This document shows, one piece after another, positions 10,301-20,298 of a stretch of DNA of 62,949 nt (position 1 is the stretch's first letter; each line of letters begins with the position of its first letter). Made by a program: the position numbers and the translations under genes. This DNA is from Bacillus gaemokensis (GTDB taxonomy: Bacteria > Bacillota > Bacilli > Bacillales > Bacillaceae_G): positions 99,879 to 162,827 of the forward strand of contig NZ_LTAQ01000067.1 in NCBI RefSeq assembly GCF_001590835.1, read 5' to 3'. The notes beneath the pieces are model-generated. The model saw only the letters and a list, made by a program, of their open reading frames with translations. It had not been told where the DNA came from and ran no database searches.

Positions 10301-11455
10301 GTTTGACACATTTATTGAAAGATCCTCAACCGGTCCTGCAGAAAGATTATGCTTAACCCCATGATTTCCCGCAAAACTCAAAGCATAATCAAATGGCAGT
10401 ACATTAACCATTGGACCAAATAATCTTTGGTTTTCTCCCAACAATTTGAGATCTCGGCGCAATTCTTCATGACGATACTTATGATGACGACGTATATCAC
10501 GAACCTCATTAGAAACTTGCTTTACAACCTCAGCAAAACTCATATTAGAGCTTATAGACAATCTAAGCGGAACTACATTCATAACCATACCAGGAATATT
10601 AATTGATGCAGATCCTAAACGTCCCATCATTGGTAAACCTAGAACTACATCCTGTGCACTTGTTAGTTTGTGTATATAGATGGCAGTTGCAGCGATGATA
10701 AGCTCTGGCCAATTCGCATTACAATCTTTTGCTGCCTTCTGCAAAGATTCTGTACTTAAACGAGACAAATACGCTGTTTGGCGAAGAAATGTCTTTGACG
10801 TTCTAGGAGCACGTTCTGCTAAACTTACTACTTCCGGTTGATCTTGGAATCGTCCTAACCAAAAGCTACGGTCTTTCTCAAATTGCTCCGATGCGCGATA
10901 CGCAGCATCCTCCTCTAAAATAGTATTTAGTGTTCCAAATGGTCTCTCATCATACGATTGATTATTCATTAATGCCGTATACACTTTCGCTACTCGCTCT
11001 GCAAGTAACGAAAAACCGTAGCCATCCATTACAATGTGATGGATGCGCTGATACCAAAAGAAACGATTAGACGCGACTTTAAAAAGTGCCTCTGTATACA
11101 ACTTGTCTTTTTTCAGATTAACTGGCGTAGATAAATCTAATTCCATCCACGCCTCAGCTGCTTTTTGAGGATTTTCTTCTGCACGAACATCAATAATATG
11201 CATATGAAATTCAGGAGTGGCATCAATAACTTGCCATGCTCCATTCTCATCTTCTTCAAAGTGAACATGTAAAGATTCAGCTTCCATTACAACCTTACGC
11301 ACAGCTAATTCAAATATTTCCGTATCAACTGCACCATGTATTTCTATGTACTCACCAGTATTATAAATTGGATTTTCTGGATCAAGTTGCTGCGCAAACC
11401 ACATACCCGTTTGCGCACCTGACAATAAATGACGAACCTTTTGACAATGAGACAT
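4298..11455 (-). CDS. dhbF: DhbF, dimodular bacillibactin NRPS (C-A-T-C-A-T-TE)
   Basis: 2385 residues, matching the size of B. subtilis DhbF. Domain order: condensation (HHIVMDG near 140), adenylation 1 ([11 protein letters not shown] near 590), carrier (GGHSLL near 990), condensation 2 ([11 protein letters not shown]), adenylation 2 ([11 protein letters not shown]), carrier 2 (GGHSLL near 2070) and thioesterase (GWSLGGN). The pocket residues I can place in A1 agree with the published DhbF glycine code DILQLGLIWK; those in A2 ([25 protein letters not shown]) agree with the threonine code DFWNIGMVHK. The enzyme joins DHB-Gly-Thr units, and the thioesterase cyclises three into bacillibactin. 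AAGGGG precedes the start; mbtH overlaps the stop by 4 bp. Confidence 0.97.
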   Translation of the reverse strand: MSHCQKVRHLLSGAQTGMWFAQQLDPENPIYNTGEYIEIHGAVDTEIFELAVRKVVMEAESLHVHFEEDENGAWQVIDATPEFHMHIIDVRAEENPQKAAEAWMELDLSTPVNLKKDKLYTEALFKVASNRFFWYQRIHHIVMDGYGFSLLAERVAKVYTALMNNQSYDERPFGTLNTILEEDAAYRASEQFEKDRSFWLGRFQDQPEVVSLAERAPRTSKTFLRQTAYLSRLSTESLQKAAKDCNANWPELIIAATAIYIHKLTSAQDVVLGLPMMGRLGSASINIPGMVMNVVPLRLSISSNMSFAEVVKQVSNEVRDIRRHHKYRHEELRRDLKLLGENQRLFGPMVNVLPFDYALSFAGNHGVKHNLSAGPVEDLSINVSNEFGGNGLRINFDANPEVYTLEELLTHKKRFMNILENVSDLQVNSPIGKIELLLHEERKQVLVEWNQTTKENTLVSLPALIENQVSKSPDTIAVVCDEIELTYRELNEQANRLAHLLLERGVQPKQFVALVFPRSVEMVIGMLAVLKTGAAYLPIDPEYPEDRITYILSDAQPACILTHSSISANLPNTDHTQRFVLDNEDTKEELRGYPKNNIDSFDGGSFLNPAYTIYTSGSTGKPKGVVVPMQSLSNFLLAMQDQFSLHANDRLLAVTTFAFDISALEIYLPLISGASVQVAQKEVVQDSSALTEIIQKENITIMQATPTLWHALVTDYPERLIGLKVLVGGEALPSNLASRLKELNCHITNLYGPTETTIWSTSMHINEEETGIPSIGKPIWNTEVYVLDAGLRPVPPGVIGELYIAGTGLANGYLGRPELTAERFVANPFGTPGTRMYRTGDLVKWRKDGSLDYVSRADHQIKIRGFRIELSEVEAVLHQHPRIEQVVVIVREDRPGDKRLVAYIVPHAEGIIDSTEVRTYAAESLPGYMIPSAIMMLSELPMTPNGKINRKALPAPDFNLLVSERVARNPKEEILCDLFAEVLSLARIGIDDNFFEIGGHSLLAARLMGRIRETLGVELGIGKLFESPTVAELAKQLDSAQSARPAIQKVKRPKEVPLSFAQRRLWFLNCLEGPSPTYNIPVVIRMSGELNRGALQSAIYDIVDRHETLRTIFPDKLGTSYQQIVETAKVNPNLIVTHTTESELPELLAEAVRYSFKLAEEPAIRMELFEIKPDEHVLLVLLHHIVGDGWSLNPLTRDLEAAYQAHCKGESVQWKSLPVQYADYALWQQELLGNENTQDSLISQQIDFWKEELKGLPDQLELPTDYQRPVETSYRGETLDFHVNPELHERLLALARKNGVSLFMVLQSGLAALLTRLGAGTDIPIGSPIAGRNDDALGDIVGLFVNTLVLRTDTSGDPSFNELLSRVRKVNLSAYEHQDVPFERLVEVLNPVRSRNSHPLFQIMLAFQNTPEATLDMPNLETSLEIKSVGSSKFDMTIELSEHSTSEGEPNGLHGLLEFSTDLFKRDTAQKLASRLIRLLEDAVENPDQSIGRLEILETEERQTVLEKWNGGFQIGPEMTLPELFEKQVRTTPDAIAVVFEDATLSYEELNKRANKLARLLIAKGVGPEQMVALAMPRSLDMVVSLLAVLKAGAGYLPLDPDYPSDRISFMLSDAKPVCMIMNRQVAIESEETLKIVVDDLKTIEELDKYGEENIEDTERMQSLSPLHIAYVIYTSGSTGRPKGVMIPHQNVIRLLGATDHWFQFDSEDVWTMFHSYAFDFSVWEIWGPLLYGGRLVVVPHTVSRSPREFLNLLVQEKVTVLNQTPSAFYQLMQADRENVEVGQKLSLRYVVFGGEALELSRLEDWYSRHPENSPKLINMYGITETTVHVSYIELDQNIVSLRANSLIGCSIPDLKVYVLDNYLQPVPPGVVGEMYVAGAGLARGYLGRAGLTAERFIADPYGKPGTRMYRTGDLARWRQDGTLDYIGRADHQIKIRGFRIELGEIEAVIMQHPHVEQVAVIVREDQPGDKRLVAYIVSSENRGVDTAEMRQYVGLSLPDYMVPYAFVMIGELPLTPNGKLDRKALPAPEFTVSTISRGPRTPKEEILCDLFTEVLNLPRIGIDDGFFDLGGHSLLAVQLMSRIKEALGVELSIGSLFAAPTVAGLAERLEMGTSQSALDVILPLRTSGEELPMFCVHPAGGLSWCYAGLMKSLGTDYPIYGVQARGIAKNEELPKSLEEMATDYLKHVREIQPHGPYRLLGWSLGGNVVHAMATQLQNQGEEVELLVMLDSYPGHFLPNTEAPSEEEALIALLALGGYDPDNMDGKPLDMANAIDILRRDGSALASLEEETILNLKETYVNSVGLLGKYVPKLFRGNIVFFRSTIIPEWFDPISPDTWHSYIDGELEQYEIDCRHKDLCQPGPLTEIGQVLANRLHGMRGVSKV

Positions 11456-11469
11456 TCGTATTTACCCCT

Positions 11470-12390
11470 TTATCTATCTGTATTTGACAGCACCTTTTCT
11501 GATTGGGAAGACACCAAATTAAACCAGTCATTAATTGTTGGACGCTCAGCCAAATCGGCGAATGTAACTTCTACACCTATCTGGCGCCATTTCTCTACTA
11601 AACTCATAATTCTAACTGAGTCGAGCCCTCTATTTAATAAATCTTCATCATCTCCAATATCCGTTGGTGATTCACGGAGCAATTCAGCAACTTGTTCACG
11701 TACCGACTGTAATGTGAAGCCTGTATCTTCTTCTGTTGCAGAAATTTCTTTTCCACTCTGTAAATCTGTTACTAATAAATTCGTTGTCATAGTCACTGCA
11801 CATCGATCAGATGCATACTGCAAAGCTTGTTTATGATGTTCTTGTGAAAAATCAGCAACCGCATCCGCGATGAAGAATGGCTGTATCCCGTCCATAAATG
11901 CCTCACATGCTGTTAAAAGACATCCAATATGCGCATACACTCCGCAAATAATAAGCTGATCGCGCCCTTGTTCATGTAAAATCTCTAAAAGGTTTGTTTT
12001 CTTAAAAGCACTGTATCTCCATTTTGTAAGGAAAATATCATCCTCATCTGGCGTAAGTTCATCTACAATTCTTTTCTTATGAGGCCCATCAGGAATGCCT
12101 GCTCCCCAAAAATCTTGCAATAATCCTCTTTGCTCTAACGTTTGTCCACCTGGTTGCGCAGTATAGACCACAGGAACCCCAAGGTCCTTACATGTTTTTC
12201 TGATCAATTGAATATTTGAAATAAGTTCTACTCTTGGTGATTCCTCTGCATGATATGCATCAAGAAAATACTCTTGCATGTCATGAATAAGAAGCACTGC
12301 ACGTTTCGGGTCTGGTTTCCACGTTACTTTATTATTTGGTAAATCTGACTCTAATGGCATTGGGTATACTGAGATAGCTGGAATAGCCAT
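11470..12390 (-). CDS. dhbB: DhbB, isochorismatase with C-terminal aryl carrier domain
   Basis: Residues 1-205 are an isochorismatase domain ([40 protein letters not shown]). It hydrolyses isochorismate to 2,3-dihydro-2,3-dihydroxybenzoate and pyruvate. Residues 225-306 form an aryl carrier domain with [10 protein letters not shown]; the Ser takes the phosphopantetheine arm and is then loaded with DHB by DhbE. The length (306 residues) is usual for the family. It lies 14 bp before dhbF and 43 bp after dhbE on the minus strand. Confidence 0.96.
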   Translation of the reverse strand: MAIPAISVYPMPLESDLPNNKVTWKPDPKRAVLLIHDMQEYFLDAYHAEESPRVELISNIQLIRKTCKDLGVPVVYTAQPGGQTLEQRGLLQDFWGAGIPDGPHKKRIVDELTPDEDDIFLTKWRYSAFKKTNLLEILHEQGRDQLIICGVYAHIGCLLTACEAFMDGIQPFFIADAVADFSQEHHKQALQYASDRCAVTMTTNLLVTDLQSGKEISATEEDTGFTLQSVREQVAELLRESPTDIGDDEDLLNRGLDSVRIMSLVEKWRQIGVEVTFADLAERPTINDWFNLVSSQSEKVLSNTDR

Positions 12391-12433
12391 CTAATCACTT
12401 CCTTCCGAATTATTAAAAATATTTATTTAAAAT

Positions 12434-14056
12434 CTATGAATTAATAGTAGCTTTCATTTTTTCAGCGATTGCTTTTCGTAATTCTTTCTTGCTCACTTTT
12501 CCGACACCAGTTTGTGGAAACGATTCAATGAATTCGATTCGATCTGGAATTTTATATGCCGCAATCCCCCGATTTCTCAAGAACATTTTCAGCTCTCCTA
12601 CAGTTGGTGTTTGCCCACGTGCTATTACGAAAGCACATGTACGTTCACCTAGATAATCGTCTGGCATAGATACAATTGCTACATCATGTACCGCTGAATG
12701 AGCTAACAGATGATTTTCAACTTCTTCAGCTGCAACTTTCTCACCACCACGATTAATCTGATCCTTATCGCGCCCTTCAACTACTAAGTAACCTTGCTCA
12801 TTTATTTTGACAAGATCACCCGTGCGATAAAAACCATCAGAAGTAAATGATTTAGCGTTATGTTCTTCAGCTTTATAATATCCACGAATTGTATATGGTC
12901 CACGAGTTAATAAACTCCCCACTTGACCTGGCTCCACGTCATTATCATCTTCATCAACTACACGAACTTCATCGAACTCCGACATTGGTCTTCCTTGCGT
13001 ATGAATAATGATTTCCTCTGAATCATCGAGTCTCGTATAATTCACTAATCCTTCAGCCATACCAAAAACTTGTTGCAGTGTACAATCGAATGTCGGGCGT
13101 ATACGTTTAGCAACTTCAGCACTAAATTTCGCGCCCCCCACTTGTATAACTTCAAGGCTTGATAAATCATTATGGCGTGATGCTTTCGCATCAAGCCATA
13201 CCATCGCAAGTGGTGGTACAAGCGCTGTAATTGTGACACGCTCCTTCTCAATAAGAGAAAATGCTTCATCAGGGCTTCCTCCAGAAGCTAGAACAACTCT
13301 TCCTCCGGCATATAACGTTCCGAGAATCCCTGGTGAACTAAGTGGATAGTTATGTGCAACAGGAAGTACAGCAAGATACACACTATCTTGATCCAATTCA
13401 CAAATTTTAGCACTTACTCGTAAGCTATAAATATAGTCATCATGCGTTCTGGGAATTAATTTAGATAATCCCGTTGTTCCGCCTGATAATTGCAAGAAAG
13501 CTACATCACTAGATTTAACTTCTGGCTGCTCAATCGGATCCATATAAAGATCATGTATACCGACAAATTCCTCTTCCTCTCCTACAACAATGACATGTTG
13601 CAATGTCGGAACTTTCTCCTTCACTTCTCTAGCAAGTTTGCGGTAATCAAATCCAAGCTGTTTATCCGAGATAATATAAGCAGTTGCTTCAGCAAATTCA
13701 CAGAAATAACTTATCTCACTGCTTCGATGTGACGGCAGCGCAAAGACTGGAAGTGCCCCAATTCGAAAGAGTGCAAAACATACTTCAAAAAATTCCGTAA
13801 TATTAGGCAACTGAAGGACAATTCGGTCTTCTTGTTTTATCCCTAATTTGCGGAGCCCTGCAGCTAAACGGTCTACTCTTGTATCAAGTTCAGCATAGCT
13901 TACATGCTTTTCTCCGCTTGTAACAGCAATTCGATCACCATACTTTTCAGCACGTTCTCTTAACATTGCTCCAAACGTTTCTCCGCGCCAACAATCTTTC
14001 TCTCTATAGCGATTTGCAAACTCTTTTGGCCACTCACGGCATCCTGTTAACATCAT
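12434..14056 (-). CDS. dhbE: DhbE, 2,3-dihydroxybenzoate-AMP ligase
   Basis: With the start at 14056 the protein has 540 residues, within one residue of B. subtilis DhbE. GGAGGG lies four bases before this ATG, so the TTG four codons upstream is unlikely. ANL-superfamily motifs: [18 protein letters not shown] (P-loop), [21 protein letters not shown] and [14 protein letters not shown], with the catalytic Lys near the C-terminus ([11 protein letters not shown]). It activates DHB with ATP and loads the carrier domain of DhbB. Confidence 0.96.
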   Translation of the reverse strand: MMLTGCREWPKEFANRYREKDCWRGETFGAMLRERAEKYGDRIAVTSGEKHVSYAELDTRVDRLAAGLRKLGIKQEDRIVLQLPNITEFFEVCFALFRIGALPVFALPSHRSSEISYFCEFAEATAYIISDKQLGFDYRKLAREVKEKVPTLQHVIVVGEEEEFVGIHDLYMDPIEQPEVKSSDVAFLQLSGGTTGLSKLIPRTHDDYIYSLRVSAKICELDQDSVYLAVLPVAHNYPLSSPGILGTLYAGGRVVLASGGSPDEAFSLIEKERVTITALVPPLAMVWLDAKASRHNDLSSLEVIQVGGAKFSAEVAKRIRPTFDCTLQQVFGMAEGLVNYTRLDDSEEIIIHTQGRPMSEFDEVRVVDEDDNDVEPGQVGSLLTRGPYTIRGYYKAEEHNAKSFTSDGFYRTGDLVKINEQGYLVVEGRDKDQINRGGEKVAAEEVENHLLAHSAVHDVAIVSMPDDYLGERTCAFVIARGQTPTVGELKMFLRNRGIAAYKIPDRIEFIESFPQTGVGKVSKKELRKAIAEKMKATINS

Positions 14057-14071
14057 TTGTCCCTCCAACTT

Positions 14072-15289
14072 TTATTTCAGCGATTCATCATTCAATCCCA
14101 TAGCTCGAAGCATCGTACGAAACTTAGCCGATGTTTCAGCTAACTCATCTTCAGGTTTTGACTCCGCAACAATACCAGCTCCTGCAAATAAACGAAGTGA
14201 ATTCTCTTCAACTTCTGCGCAGCGAATCGTAACAATCCATTCACCGTCACCGTTTAGATCACTCCAGCCAAGCATACCAGTGAAAAATTCTCGATCAAAT
14301 GGTTCAATTTCTTTAATAGCTTCCCGGGCTTTTTCTGTTGGCGTCCCGCACACAGCTGGTGTTGGATGAAGCGCAAGCGCTAGTTCTACTGAAGAAACGG
14401 ATGCATCTAGCAGTTCTCCTTTTACTTCTGTAGATAGGTGCCACATCGCTTCACTATTTATTAATGATGGTTTTTCCGGAACATGTAACGTACGACAGTA
14501 TGGACGAAGTGCTGTAGCTACCGCTTCAACCACAACAGCATGTTCATGTAAATCTTTAGCAGAAGAAAGTAACTCCTCTGCTCTCCTCTTATCTTCTACA
14601 GGGTCTTCACTTCGAGGTCTAGATCCTGCAAGCGGATTAGAAATCACCTGCATTCCACTACGAGAAACAAGTAGCTCAGGACTCGCTCCTATGAGTGTAC
14701 GACTACGTTGCTTTGAAGCATCATCATTTTCTTCTTGGCTCTTTGGTAAATCTACCGCAAACGTATACCCGTGTTTATTATGCTCAGCTAAATCACGAAG
14801 CAGCTTTTGAATGTCAACCTTTTCTGGAGATTTTAAATCTAATGATCTAGATAGAACGATTTTTTTTAGGTCACCACTCTTTATTTTAGCTACTCCTTGC
14901 TCTACACCACGCATATATTCTGAAGGTGCTGGAACAGGTTTCATTTCATATGTAAGTGCAGGTGATTGTTGGACTCGATCTGTAGAATCCAATTGCAGAC
15001 GATCAGCAAATCTGCTCTCCTGGGGTACAACGAGCTGGACAGCTTTTGTTCGATCAAAAGGCAGTGCTCCTACAACAATCGGATTCGGGCGGCCAGCTTG
15101 CTTCGCGTTATTTAGTACAGCATGAACCAGCTCAGGAAAATTTTCTGCCTGACTATGTTGCACCGTAGCAAATGTTCCTTCAGCAAGTATTGTACGGTAT
15201 GGTGAAGCAAAGAAGAATGAAGATCCAGCTTTATAGTCATCTAGTAATTTTGTTGCTAACTCCTTTAAAGCAGTTGTATGATTCATCAT
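14072..15289 (-). CDS. dhbC: DhbC, isochorismate synthase
   Basis: This 405-residue protein has the chorismate-binding fold of MenF/EntC enzymes: [10 protein letters not shown], the [10 protein letters not shown] and NPLAGSRPR segments, [22 protein letters not shown]-like [13 protein letters not shown] and [12 protein letters not shown]. It isomerises chorismate to isochorismate, the committed step toward 2,3-dihydroxybenzoate. AGGAGG precedes the start. It sits 23 bp after dhbA and 15 bp before the DhbE start, a tight operon arrangement. Confidence 0.96.
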   Translation of the reverse strand: MMNHTTALKELATKLLDDYKAGSSFFFASPYRTILAEGTFATVQHSQAENFPELVHAVLNNAKQAGRPNPIVVGALPFDRTKAVQLVVPQESRFADRLQLDSTDRVQQSPALTYEMKPVPAPSEYMRGVEQGVAKIKSGDLKKIVLSRSLDLKSPEKVDIQKLLRDLAEHNKHGYTFAVDLPKSQEENDDASKQRSRTLIGASPELLVSRSGMQVISNPLAGSRPRSEDPVEDKRRAEELLSSAKDLHEHAVVVEAVATALRPYCRTLHVPEKPSLINSEAMWHLSTEVKGELLDASVSSVELALALHPTPAVCGTPTEKAREAIKEIEPFDREFFTGMLGWSDLNGDGEWIVTIRCAEVEENSLRLFAGAGIVAESKPEDELAETSAKFRTMLRAMGLNDESLK

Positions 15290-15312
15290 TTTAAAGCCTC
15301 CTAATATGTAAT

Positions 15313-16098
15313 TTAAATTCCTAAAGTAGCACCGCCATCAATACATAAATTATGCATTGTAATATGACTTGCTTTATCTGACGCTAAAAATAGAACTGCT
15401 TCAGCAATCTCTGAAGGCGTTGCTATTTTTTTCAATGGAATTCCTAATCTATATGTATCTTGCGAACCCGCAATAATTTTTTCAGCACCATTTTCATCAG
15501 CCCAAAGTAATCGCTGCATGTCTGTCTCAGTTGAACCAGGAGAAACTAAATTACAGCGAATACCATATTCCGCAAGCTCAAGACCAAGACATTTTGTAAA
15601 CATCGTTGCAGCAGCTTTCGATGCTACATAAGCAGCCATTTCCATTCTAGGTACACTCGCAGCGTTTGATCCTACAGTCACAATTGCACCAGATTTACGT
15701 GACATCATACGTTTACTTACTGATCGAGAGACATAAAACACACCTGTAGCATTTACAGAAAACGTCTTATCCCAATCTTCATCACTTAAAGAGTGAATGG
15801 CACTCATCTTCAACACACCAGCAACGTTAACTAAAATATCAATTGGGCCCATTGTATCCTCGACCTGATTTACTGTATCTTCCACCGCAGAACTATCACT
15901 CACATCTAAAGGGAACGCTTTCAGGAGACCGCCTCTTGTTGCATGATAATCCGAAAGTTTATTGAGACCTAACATATTCTGATCAACCGCTGCGACCTTT
16001 GCCCCTCTTTCCGCAAGCATGTTTGCTACAGTTTCACCAATTCCTTGTGCTGCTCCAGTAACTAAAGCAACCTTCCCATCAAATTCCCCAAAGTTCAT
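15313..16098 (-). CDS. dhbA: DhbA, 2,3-dihydro-2,3-dihydroxybenzoate dehydrogenase
   Basis: A classical short-chain dehydrogenase of 261 residues: [10 protein letters not shown] (NAD-binding glycine motif), NVAGVLK, the catalytic Ser in TVGSNAA, and YVASK near residue 157. It oxidises the DhbB product to 2,3-dihydroxybenzoate. It is the first gene of the operon. AAGGAAAGG lies upstream of the ATG, and the untranslated leader from promoter P2 would be about 150 bases. Confidence 0.96.
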   Translation of the reverse strand: MNFGEFDGKVALVTGAAQGIGETVANMLAERGAKVAAVDQNMLGLNKLSDYHATRGGLLKAFPLDVSDSSAVEDTVNQVEDTMGPIDILVNVAGVLKMSAIHSLSDEDWDKTFSVNATGVFYVSRSVSKRMMSRKSGAIVTVGSNAASVPRMEMAAYVASKAAATMFTKCLGLELAEYGIRCNLVSPGSTETDMQRLLWADENGAEKIIAGSQDTYRLGIPLKKIATPSEIAEAVLFLASDKASHITMHNLCIDGGATLGI

Positions 16099-16221
16099 AT
16101 TTTCAATTCCTTTCCTTACAACGAATTGATTCTCTTTATCTTGTATGTTCTCAATGGTAGATTAATAAAGTTAACTTGATTAATCTATAAAAACATTTGA
16201 ACGAATATCACCAATCAATAA

Positions 16222-16242
16222 TGATATTGAAAATCATTATCA
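16222..16242 (-). promoter_or_regulatory. Fur box 1, just downstream of dhb promoter P2
   Basis: On the minus strand it reads TGATAATGATTTTCA, then ATATCA. The 15-base part differs from the 7-1-7 Fur consensus TGATAATnATTATCA at one position. It lies across the expected start of transcription from the promoter at 16257-16285, where Fe-Fur would block the operon. Confidence 0.85.
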
Positions 16243-16256
16243 ATTAATTCACAAAA

Positions 16257-16285
16257 ATCATACACATATTAAACTGATCAGTCAA
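16257..16285 (-). promoter_or_regulatory. dhb operon promoter P2 (sigma-A type)
   Basis: TTGACT (16285-16280) and TATGAT (16262-16257) are separated by 17 bases on the minus strand. The transcript would run through Fur box 1 into dhbA. The match is close to consensus; use as the main promoter is inferred. Confidence 0.7.
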
Positions 16286-16344
16286 GTACAGTTTAAAAGT
16301 AATTTCATCTTCACTTATCTAGATAATACTAACCGCACAAACTA

Positions 16345-16359
16345 TGAGAATGATTTTCA
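16345..16359. promoter_or_regulatory. Fur box 2 upstream of dhb
   Basis: TGAGAATGATTTTCA, two mismatches to the 7-1-7 Fur consensus. It lies between promoters P1 and P2. Confidence 0.7.
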
Positions 16360-16379
16360 TTTTCTTTCGCTACAACGAA

Positions 16380-16408
16380 ATGATAATGTTTCTCAATGTT
16401 CTTGTCAA
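16380..16408 (-). promoter_or_regulatory. Second upstream dhb promoter P1 with overlapping Fur box 3
   Basis: TTGACA (16408-16403), a 17-base spacer and TATCAT (16385-16380) on the minus strand form a strong sigma-A promoter. Positions 16381-16395 read TGATAATGTTTCTCA, a third Fur-like box covering the -10 and spacer. The leader to dhbA would be about 280 bases. Confidence 0.65.
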
Positions 16409-16409
16409 T

Positions 16410-16772
16410 CTTTTTTTATTTTTCAGATAAAATATTTTACTATCGTAACATACCAACTCACAGAAAAAATCTTTAATTTTATTATAAATACAGACTTTTC
16501 TTCTGTAATTTCTATAAAAATCTTACATAAAAAAATTTAAATTAAAGCTTTAAAATTTCCTTACAATCTATTGTAAAATTTATTATATTTTACATAAAAA
16601 TCTTTTTTATGAAATAAACTGCATTTATACCGATGTTAATTTTCTCAATAAATTTCTAAAAAATTATTAGAAAAAATTTAAAACTAGATCATGAATATAC
16701 ATCTAAATAGATGGGGTTTTTTGTAATTTTCGTTAACATTCACTATAAATATAAAATAAGAGAAGATGACTT
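16410..16772. other. AT-rich intergenic stretch without recognised gene
   Basis: Between the Fur region and the small membrane gene at 16773 I see only AT-rich DNA. A short stem CATCT/AGATG followed by GGGGTTTTTT at about 16699-16722 could be a weak plus-strand terminator. No convincing reading frame is present. Confidence 0.5.
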
Positions 16773-16952
16773 ATGAGTGATTTTTGGAGAATTGTAATCC
16801 TATTAATAGCTATAGCATTCCTTATACTCTTCGTATTCTTAATATTAAGAACTTTATTCCCAGAGAAAAAATTTGAAAAGAAAGTCGGGATATCTCTAGT
16901 TGTGTTAAGTATCCTAACTATACTAATCAATATTTTTTTGATAGGCGGATAG
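16773..16952 (+). CDS. Small membrane protein, 59 residues, unknown function
   Basis: Not recognised. The protein opens MSDFWRIVILLIAIAFLIL and has two hydrophobic segments (about residues 6-26 and 40-58) separated by a charged loop FPEKKFEKK, so a two-span membrane hairpin is likely. The ribosome site is weak (AGAAGA). A second small hydrophobic frame follows three bases after the stop. The pair resembles tandem small membrane proteins, but no family can be named. Confidence 0.55.
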   Translation: MSDFWRIVILLIAIAFLILFVFLILRTLFPEKKFEKKVGISLVVLSILTILINIFLIGG

Positions 16953-16954
16953 GA

Positions 16955-17072
16955 ATGTCTGGGAATTAGATTTATTGCTGCTTTTGTCCTAGGCGGAACA
17001 CTCTTAGCCATGCTTGCAAATACAATCATCAATTTATTCTTATCCAAGAAAGATAAGCCCAAGACATACTAA
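16955..17072 (+). pseudogene. Second small membrane protein, frameshifted in a G run
   Basis: AGGCGGATAGGA precedes an ATG at 16955, but this frame stops after four codons. If one G of the run at 16961-16963 is removed, the frame reads MSGIRFIAAFVLGG onward to the stop at 17070-17072, giving about 38 residues with one hydrophobic span and a basic tail (SKKDKPKTY). Either a one-base insertion inactivated the gene or the run is miscalled. Confidence 0.5.
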
Positions 17073-17117
17073 TGCCCCTCCCCTTCTGCCAAAAGAAAAT
17101 TTGATATGATTTAAAAA

Positions 17118-17160
17118 TAAAAACGTTCATTAATTATAAAAATAATTAGTGAACGTTTTT
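17118..17160. terminator. Bidirectional terminator
   Basis: AAAAACGTTCA(C)T pairs with A(G)TGAACGTTTTT around an AT-rich inner stem. A and T tracts flank both sides. It closes the small membrane gene pair. Confidence 0.8.
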
Positions 17161-17363
17161 ATTTAAGCAACTGAGTTCGCCAAATGGCTGTAATTAATAT
17201 AGACCTTCTAACACAGGAAGCAATAACATATCCATAGACAAAAAAACTATTTTAATTTGATAAACAGGTTTTTACTTTTCGTTCAATATTAGATATTAAT
17301 CTTTATCGCAACTATACATTTTTAATTTAGCATTTAAAACATTAAGAACATATCTACACAAAA

Positions 17364-17407
17364 AAGGTAAGCAAACATATTAAACATAAATAATATGTGC
17401 TTACCTT
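17364..17407 (-). terminator. Terminator of the gene ending at 17448
   Basis: AAGGTAAGCAAACATATTA pairs with TAATATGTGCTTACCTT, with a short loop and an A tract on the plus strand that becomes a T tract on the minus strand. The 200 bases between this and the previous terminator hold nothing I can identify. Confidence 0.75.
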
Positions 17408-17447
17408 CTATTTTTAAGATTTTATAACATTGCTAAAACTCTTTCTC

Positions 17448-17765
17448 TTATACTCTTACAACTGTTTCCTCAAAAGTAATTGTCGGTTCTGCAAGCTCCA
17501 TCATATCAAAGGAGTTTTTCACACGTCTTATAATTGTTTCTTTCAATTCATCACATTTATGTTGATCTAGTGATTTTACAAAAACAAAATTCTTGTAATA
17601 TAACACATCAGAACCTTTATCTAAAGGGTTTAAAAACATCCCCTCTTTTGTAACAAAAGCGTTAGAGTGTCCAGATAAAGTAGAAATAAATGCTTCTAAA
17701 ATTCTAGATTCTCTATCTGAAAATTCTTCTTCACATACTACTTTTAAATTCATTTCTGTTATCAT
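17448..17765 (-). CDS. Hypothetical protein, 105 residues
   Basis: Not recognised. The protein is soluble and acidic at the N-terminus (EEEFSDRESRI) with alternating strand and helix character; it has no signal peptide or membrane span. AGGAGATTGTGTAA before the ATG is a good ribosome site, and the gene has its own terminator, so it is likely real and monocistronic. The neighbours give no clue. Confidence 0.65.
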   Translation of the reverse strand: MITEMNLKVVCEEEFSDRESRILEAFISTLSGHSNAFVTKEGMFLNPLDKGSDVLYYKNFVFVKSLDQHKCDELKETIIRRVKNSFDMMELAEPTITFEETVVRV

Positions 17766-18016
17766 TTACACAATCTCCTAACCAAAGTTTTTCCACAAGG
17801 AGTCATTTGGCTAGCGTATTTATTACACTTCACTTTTTAAATGAATGTCTTTTTGCAGTTCATAGAACTCACCCGAAAAACTGTAGTAACACTTACTTTC
17901 ATTACATGATCTTTTTTATCCATAACAAATCTCTTCTTTCGTAATATTATAATTCTGCATTATATTTATAATTCCTTTTTAAAATCCAAAGTTTTTTTAT
18001 ATGTTTTGTACACTTT

Positions 18017-18054
18017 CTTAACATTCGTATTTTTTGTATACTTTAAATGTTAAG
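18017..18054 (+). promoter_or_regulatory. Inverted repeat flanking the probable -10 of the peptide transporter gene
   Basis: CTTAACATT (18017-18025) and AATGTTAAG (18046-18054) form a perfect 9-base inverted repeat 20 bases apart. TATACT at 18037-18042 between the arms could be the -10. The arrangement suggests an operator, but the regulator is unknown. The rest of 17766-18086 is AT-rich without a gene. Confidence 0.45.
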
Positions 18055-18086
18055 ATAATTCGATTTTCTAGGAGGTTATTTTTTTT

Positions 18087-19580
18087 ATGTCTACATTAGA
18101 TAAAAGATCCATTGTTGAAAGTGTTCCACAAAAAGGATTCTTTGGCCATCCCAAAGGCCTATTCACGCTTTTCTTTACAGAATTTTGGGAGCGCTTTTCT
18201 TATTATGGAATGAGAGCAATTTTGCTCTTTTATATGTATTATGAGGTTTCAAAAGGTGGTTTAGGGATTGATAAGGCAACAGCCGCTTCGATTATGGCTA
18301 TTTACGGTTCACTTGTATATATGTCTGGTATTATTGGCGGCTGGATCGCCGATCGTCTATTAGGGACAAGCCGAACTGTTTTTTACGGCGGCGTTTTAGT
18401 TATGTTTGGTCATATTGTTCTATCTTTCCCTGGCAGCATAACTGCATTTTTTGTATCTATGGCACTTATTGTCATTGGTACAGGATTATTAAAACCAAAT
18501 GTATCTAGTGTTGTAGGAGACTTATATAGCGATGAAGATACAAGACGTGATTCAGGATTTAGTATCTTTTATATGGGAATTAATTTAGGTGGACTTCTCT
18601 CTCCTTTAGTTGTTGGTACACTCGGACAACAATATAATTTCCATCTTGGTTTTGGTGTAGCAGCTATCGGAATGCTGATTGGTCTTATTGTATTTGTTGC
18701 TACAAAAAAGAAAAATCTTGGTTTAGCAGGAACACAAGTACCTAATCCATTAGCACCTCAAGAACGAACAAAAGTATTTGGAAGAATCGGTATTGGTGCT
18801 CTTATTATCATTGTCATTGGTGCAATTACGATTACAACTGGTATTTTAACAATAAAACGTTTTACTATGGTAGTGAGTGTGTTAGGTATCATCATCCCAA
18901 CTTGTTATTTTTATGTGATGTATCGTAGTCCTAAAACGACTGAAGTAGAGCGCTCTCGTCTTCTTGCATACATACCTCTTTTTATCGCAGGTATTATGTT
19001 CTGGTCTATTCAAGAACAAGGATCAATTATTTTGGCGAGATATGCAGATGAACGTACACAATTGCAATTTGCTGGCCTAGAATTACAATCTTCTTGGTTC
19101 CAATCTCTTAATCCATTATTCGTTGTATTATTCGCACCTGTATTCGCATGGTTATGGGTGAAACTCGGAAACCGCCAACCATCGACTTCTAAGAAATTTT
19201 CTATTGGACTATTCTTTGCTGGAATCTCTTTTTTAATCATGATTATTCCTGCTTATGTAAATGGAACTGAATCACTAGTAAACCCAATCTGGCTAGTACT
19301 TAGCTTCTTCCTTGTTGTAATTGGAGAATTATGCTTATCACCAGTTGGACTTTCTGCAACAACAAAATTAGCACCGGCTGCATTCTCTGCCCAAACGATG
19401 AGCCTATGGTTTTTATCTAACGCATCAGCTCAAGCGATTAACGCTCAAATTGTTCCACTATACAAACCAGAAACAGAAATTATATATTTTGGTGTAATTG
19501 GTAGCATTTCTATTATTCTAAGTGCACTTTTATTTTTACTTTCACCAAAGATTCAAGGATTTATGAAAGGTGTACGTTAA
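18087..19580 (+). CDS. dtpT: POT/PTR2 family proton-coupled di-/tripeptide transporter
   Basis: 497 residues, about 14 membrane spans. The N-terminal FFTEFWERFSYYGMRAIL carries the POT ExxER-type signature; IGGWIADRLLGTSRTVFYGG and FSIFYMGINLGGLLSPLVVG match the two PTR2 family signatures. These carriers import di- and tripeptides with protons. AGGAGG lies before the ATG. The gene stands alone between an upstream inverted repeat and a terminator. It is closest in layout to B. subtilis DtpT (YclF); the symbol is given on that basis. Confidence 0.9.
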   Translation: MSTLDKRSIVESVPQKGFFGHPKGLFTLFFTEFWERFSYYGMRAILLFYMYYEVSKGGLGIDKATAASIMAIYGSLVYMSGIIGGWIADRLLGTSRTVFYGGVLVMFGHIVLSFPGSITAFFVSMALIVIGTGLLKPNVSSVVGDLYSDEDTRRDSGFSIFYMGINLGGLLSPLVVGTLGQQYNFHLGFGVAAIGMLIGLIVFVATKKKNLGLAGTQVPNPLAPQERTKVFGRIGIGALIIIVIGAITITTGILTIKRFTMVVSVLGIIIPTCYFYVMYRSPKTTEVERSRLLAYIPLFIAGIMFWSIQEQGSIILARYADERTQLQFAGLELQSSWFQSLNPLFVVLFAPVFAWLWVKLGNRQPSTSKKFSIGLFFAGISFLIMIIPAYVNGTESLVNPIWLVLSFFLVVIGELCLSPVGLSATTKLAPAAFSAQTMSLWFLSNASAQAINAQIVPLYKPETEIIYFGVIGSISIILSALLFLLSPKIQGFMKGVR

Positions 19581-19602
19581 TTCTGTTATATAGCACAATA
19601 AG

Positions 19603-19630
19603 AGAGACTAGTTGCTTGCTAGTCTCTTTT
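19603..19630 (+). terminator. Terminator of the peptide transporter gene
   Basis: AGAGACTAG and CTAGTCTCTTTT pair around TTGCTTG, followed by a T tract. Confidence 0.9.
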
Positions 19631-19720
19631 ATTCTTCCTTTTTCTAAATACTTGTTTTTCCTGTACGTAGAGAGAAAAGAGTGGTTATGGTAAAATATAA
19701 CTATCGGGAGGTAAAGAACA

Positions 19721-20029
19721 ATGCAACTACCAAAATGTACGAATTGTAGTCTCAATCTTTCTTGGACACAGACATGTAAGCAAACGATGATTGTAAAGAA
19801 AGACCCTTTACAATGCCCACATTGCAGCCACGAATTATTTTTTACTGCCAAATCGAAAAAGAGATTGTTTTTCTTAGTCGTACTTTTTCCTATCTTATTT
19901 GTGGCTTTAACAGCCTTTCAAGCTCCAACAAGTATATCTCTTCCTTCTTTCATTATCTATCCTACTGTAGTTGTGTTCATTACACCATTTCTTATTGAAG
20001 TAACAAAAAATGAAGAAGCTCTATTTTAA
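19721..20029 (+). CDS. CxxC_20_CxxC family membrane protein
   Basis: 102 residues. Two CxxC pairs (KCTNC near residue 7-10 and QCPHC near 32-36) with an extra Cys between them match the small family named after the CxxC-about 20-CxxC spacing. Two hydrophobic spans follow (about 49-66 and 74-92). A zinc-ribbon head on a membrane anchor is likely; the function is unknown. GGGAGG precedes the ATG. It is convergent with the next gene and shares a terminator with it. Confidence 0.8.
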   Translation: MQLPKCTNCSLNLSWTQTCKQTMIVKKDPLQCPHCSHELFFTAKSKKRLFFLVVLFPILFVALTAFQAPTSISLPSFIIYPTVVVFITPFLIEVTKNEEALF

Positions 20030-20030
20030 A

Positions 20031-20052
20031 AAGGACGAATCATCTCGTCCTT
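20031..20052. terminator. Bidirectional terminator between convergent genes
   Basis: AAGGACGA and TCGTCCTT pair around a 6-base loop, with A and T tracts outside. Confidence 0.85.
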
Positions 20053-20055
20053 ATT

Positions 20056-20298
20056 CTAAGTTAACCAAACTTTATAAACGATAGACTTCGGTGTGATATA
20101 CTCCTCATCAGCATGAATTTTATAATTTGCTGTAGACGATGTACTTGCTTTAACTAATTCATAAACCAATGCGTAAGCAATTTTGGCATCAGTCGTCCTA
20201 TATCCATCATATAGATTGCCAATTTCATTATAAGCCCACTCATGTGCTTCGCGCTGTGTTTCAAATGTTATTCCATCTTCATGCCAACGGATATTCAT
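20056..20298 (-). CDS. Hypothetical protein, 80 residues
   Basis: Not recognised. The protein starts MNIRWHEDGITFETQREAHEWAYNEIG and is soluble with aromatic residues spread through it. GGGGGAGG before the ATG and the shared terminator support a real gene. Nothing in the context indicates function. Confidence 0.65.
   Translation of the reverse strand: MNIRWHEDGITFETQREAHEWAYNEIGNLYDGYRTTDAKIAYALVYELVKASTSSTANYKIHADEEYITPKSIVYKVWLT

Noticed and set aside
16733-17062. A 109-codon minus-strand frame over the small membrane genes
   Set aside because: It lies antisense to two small frames with better composition, has no ribosome site, and its sequence reads like a shadow of hydrophobic codons.
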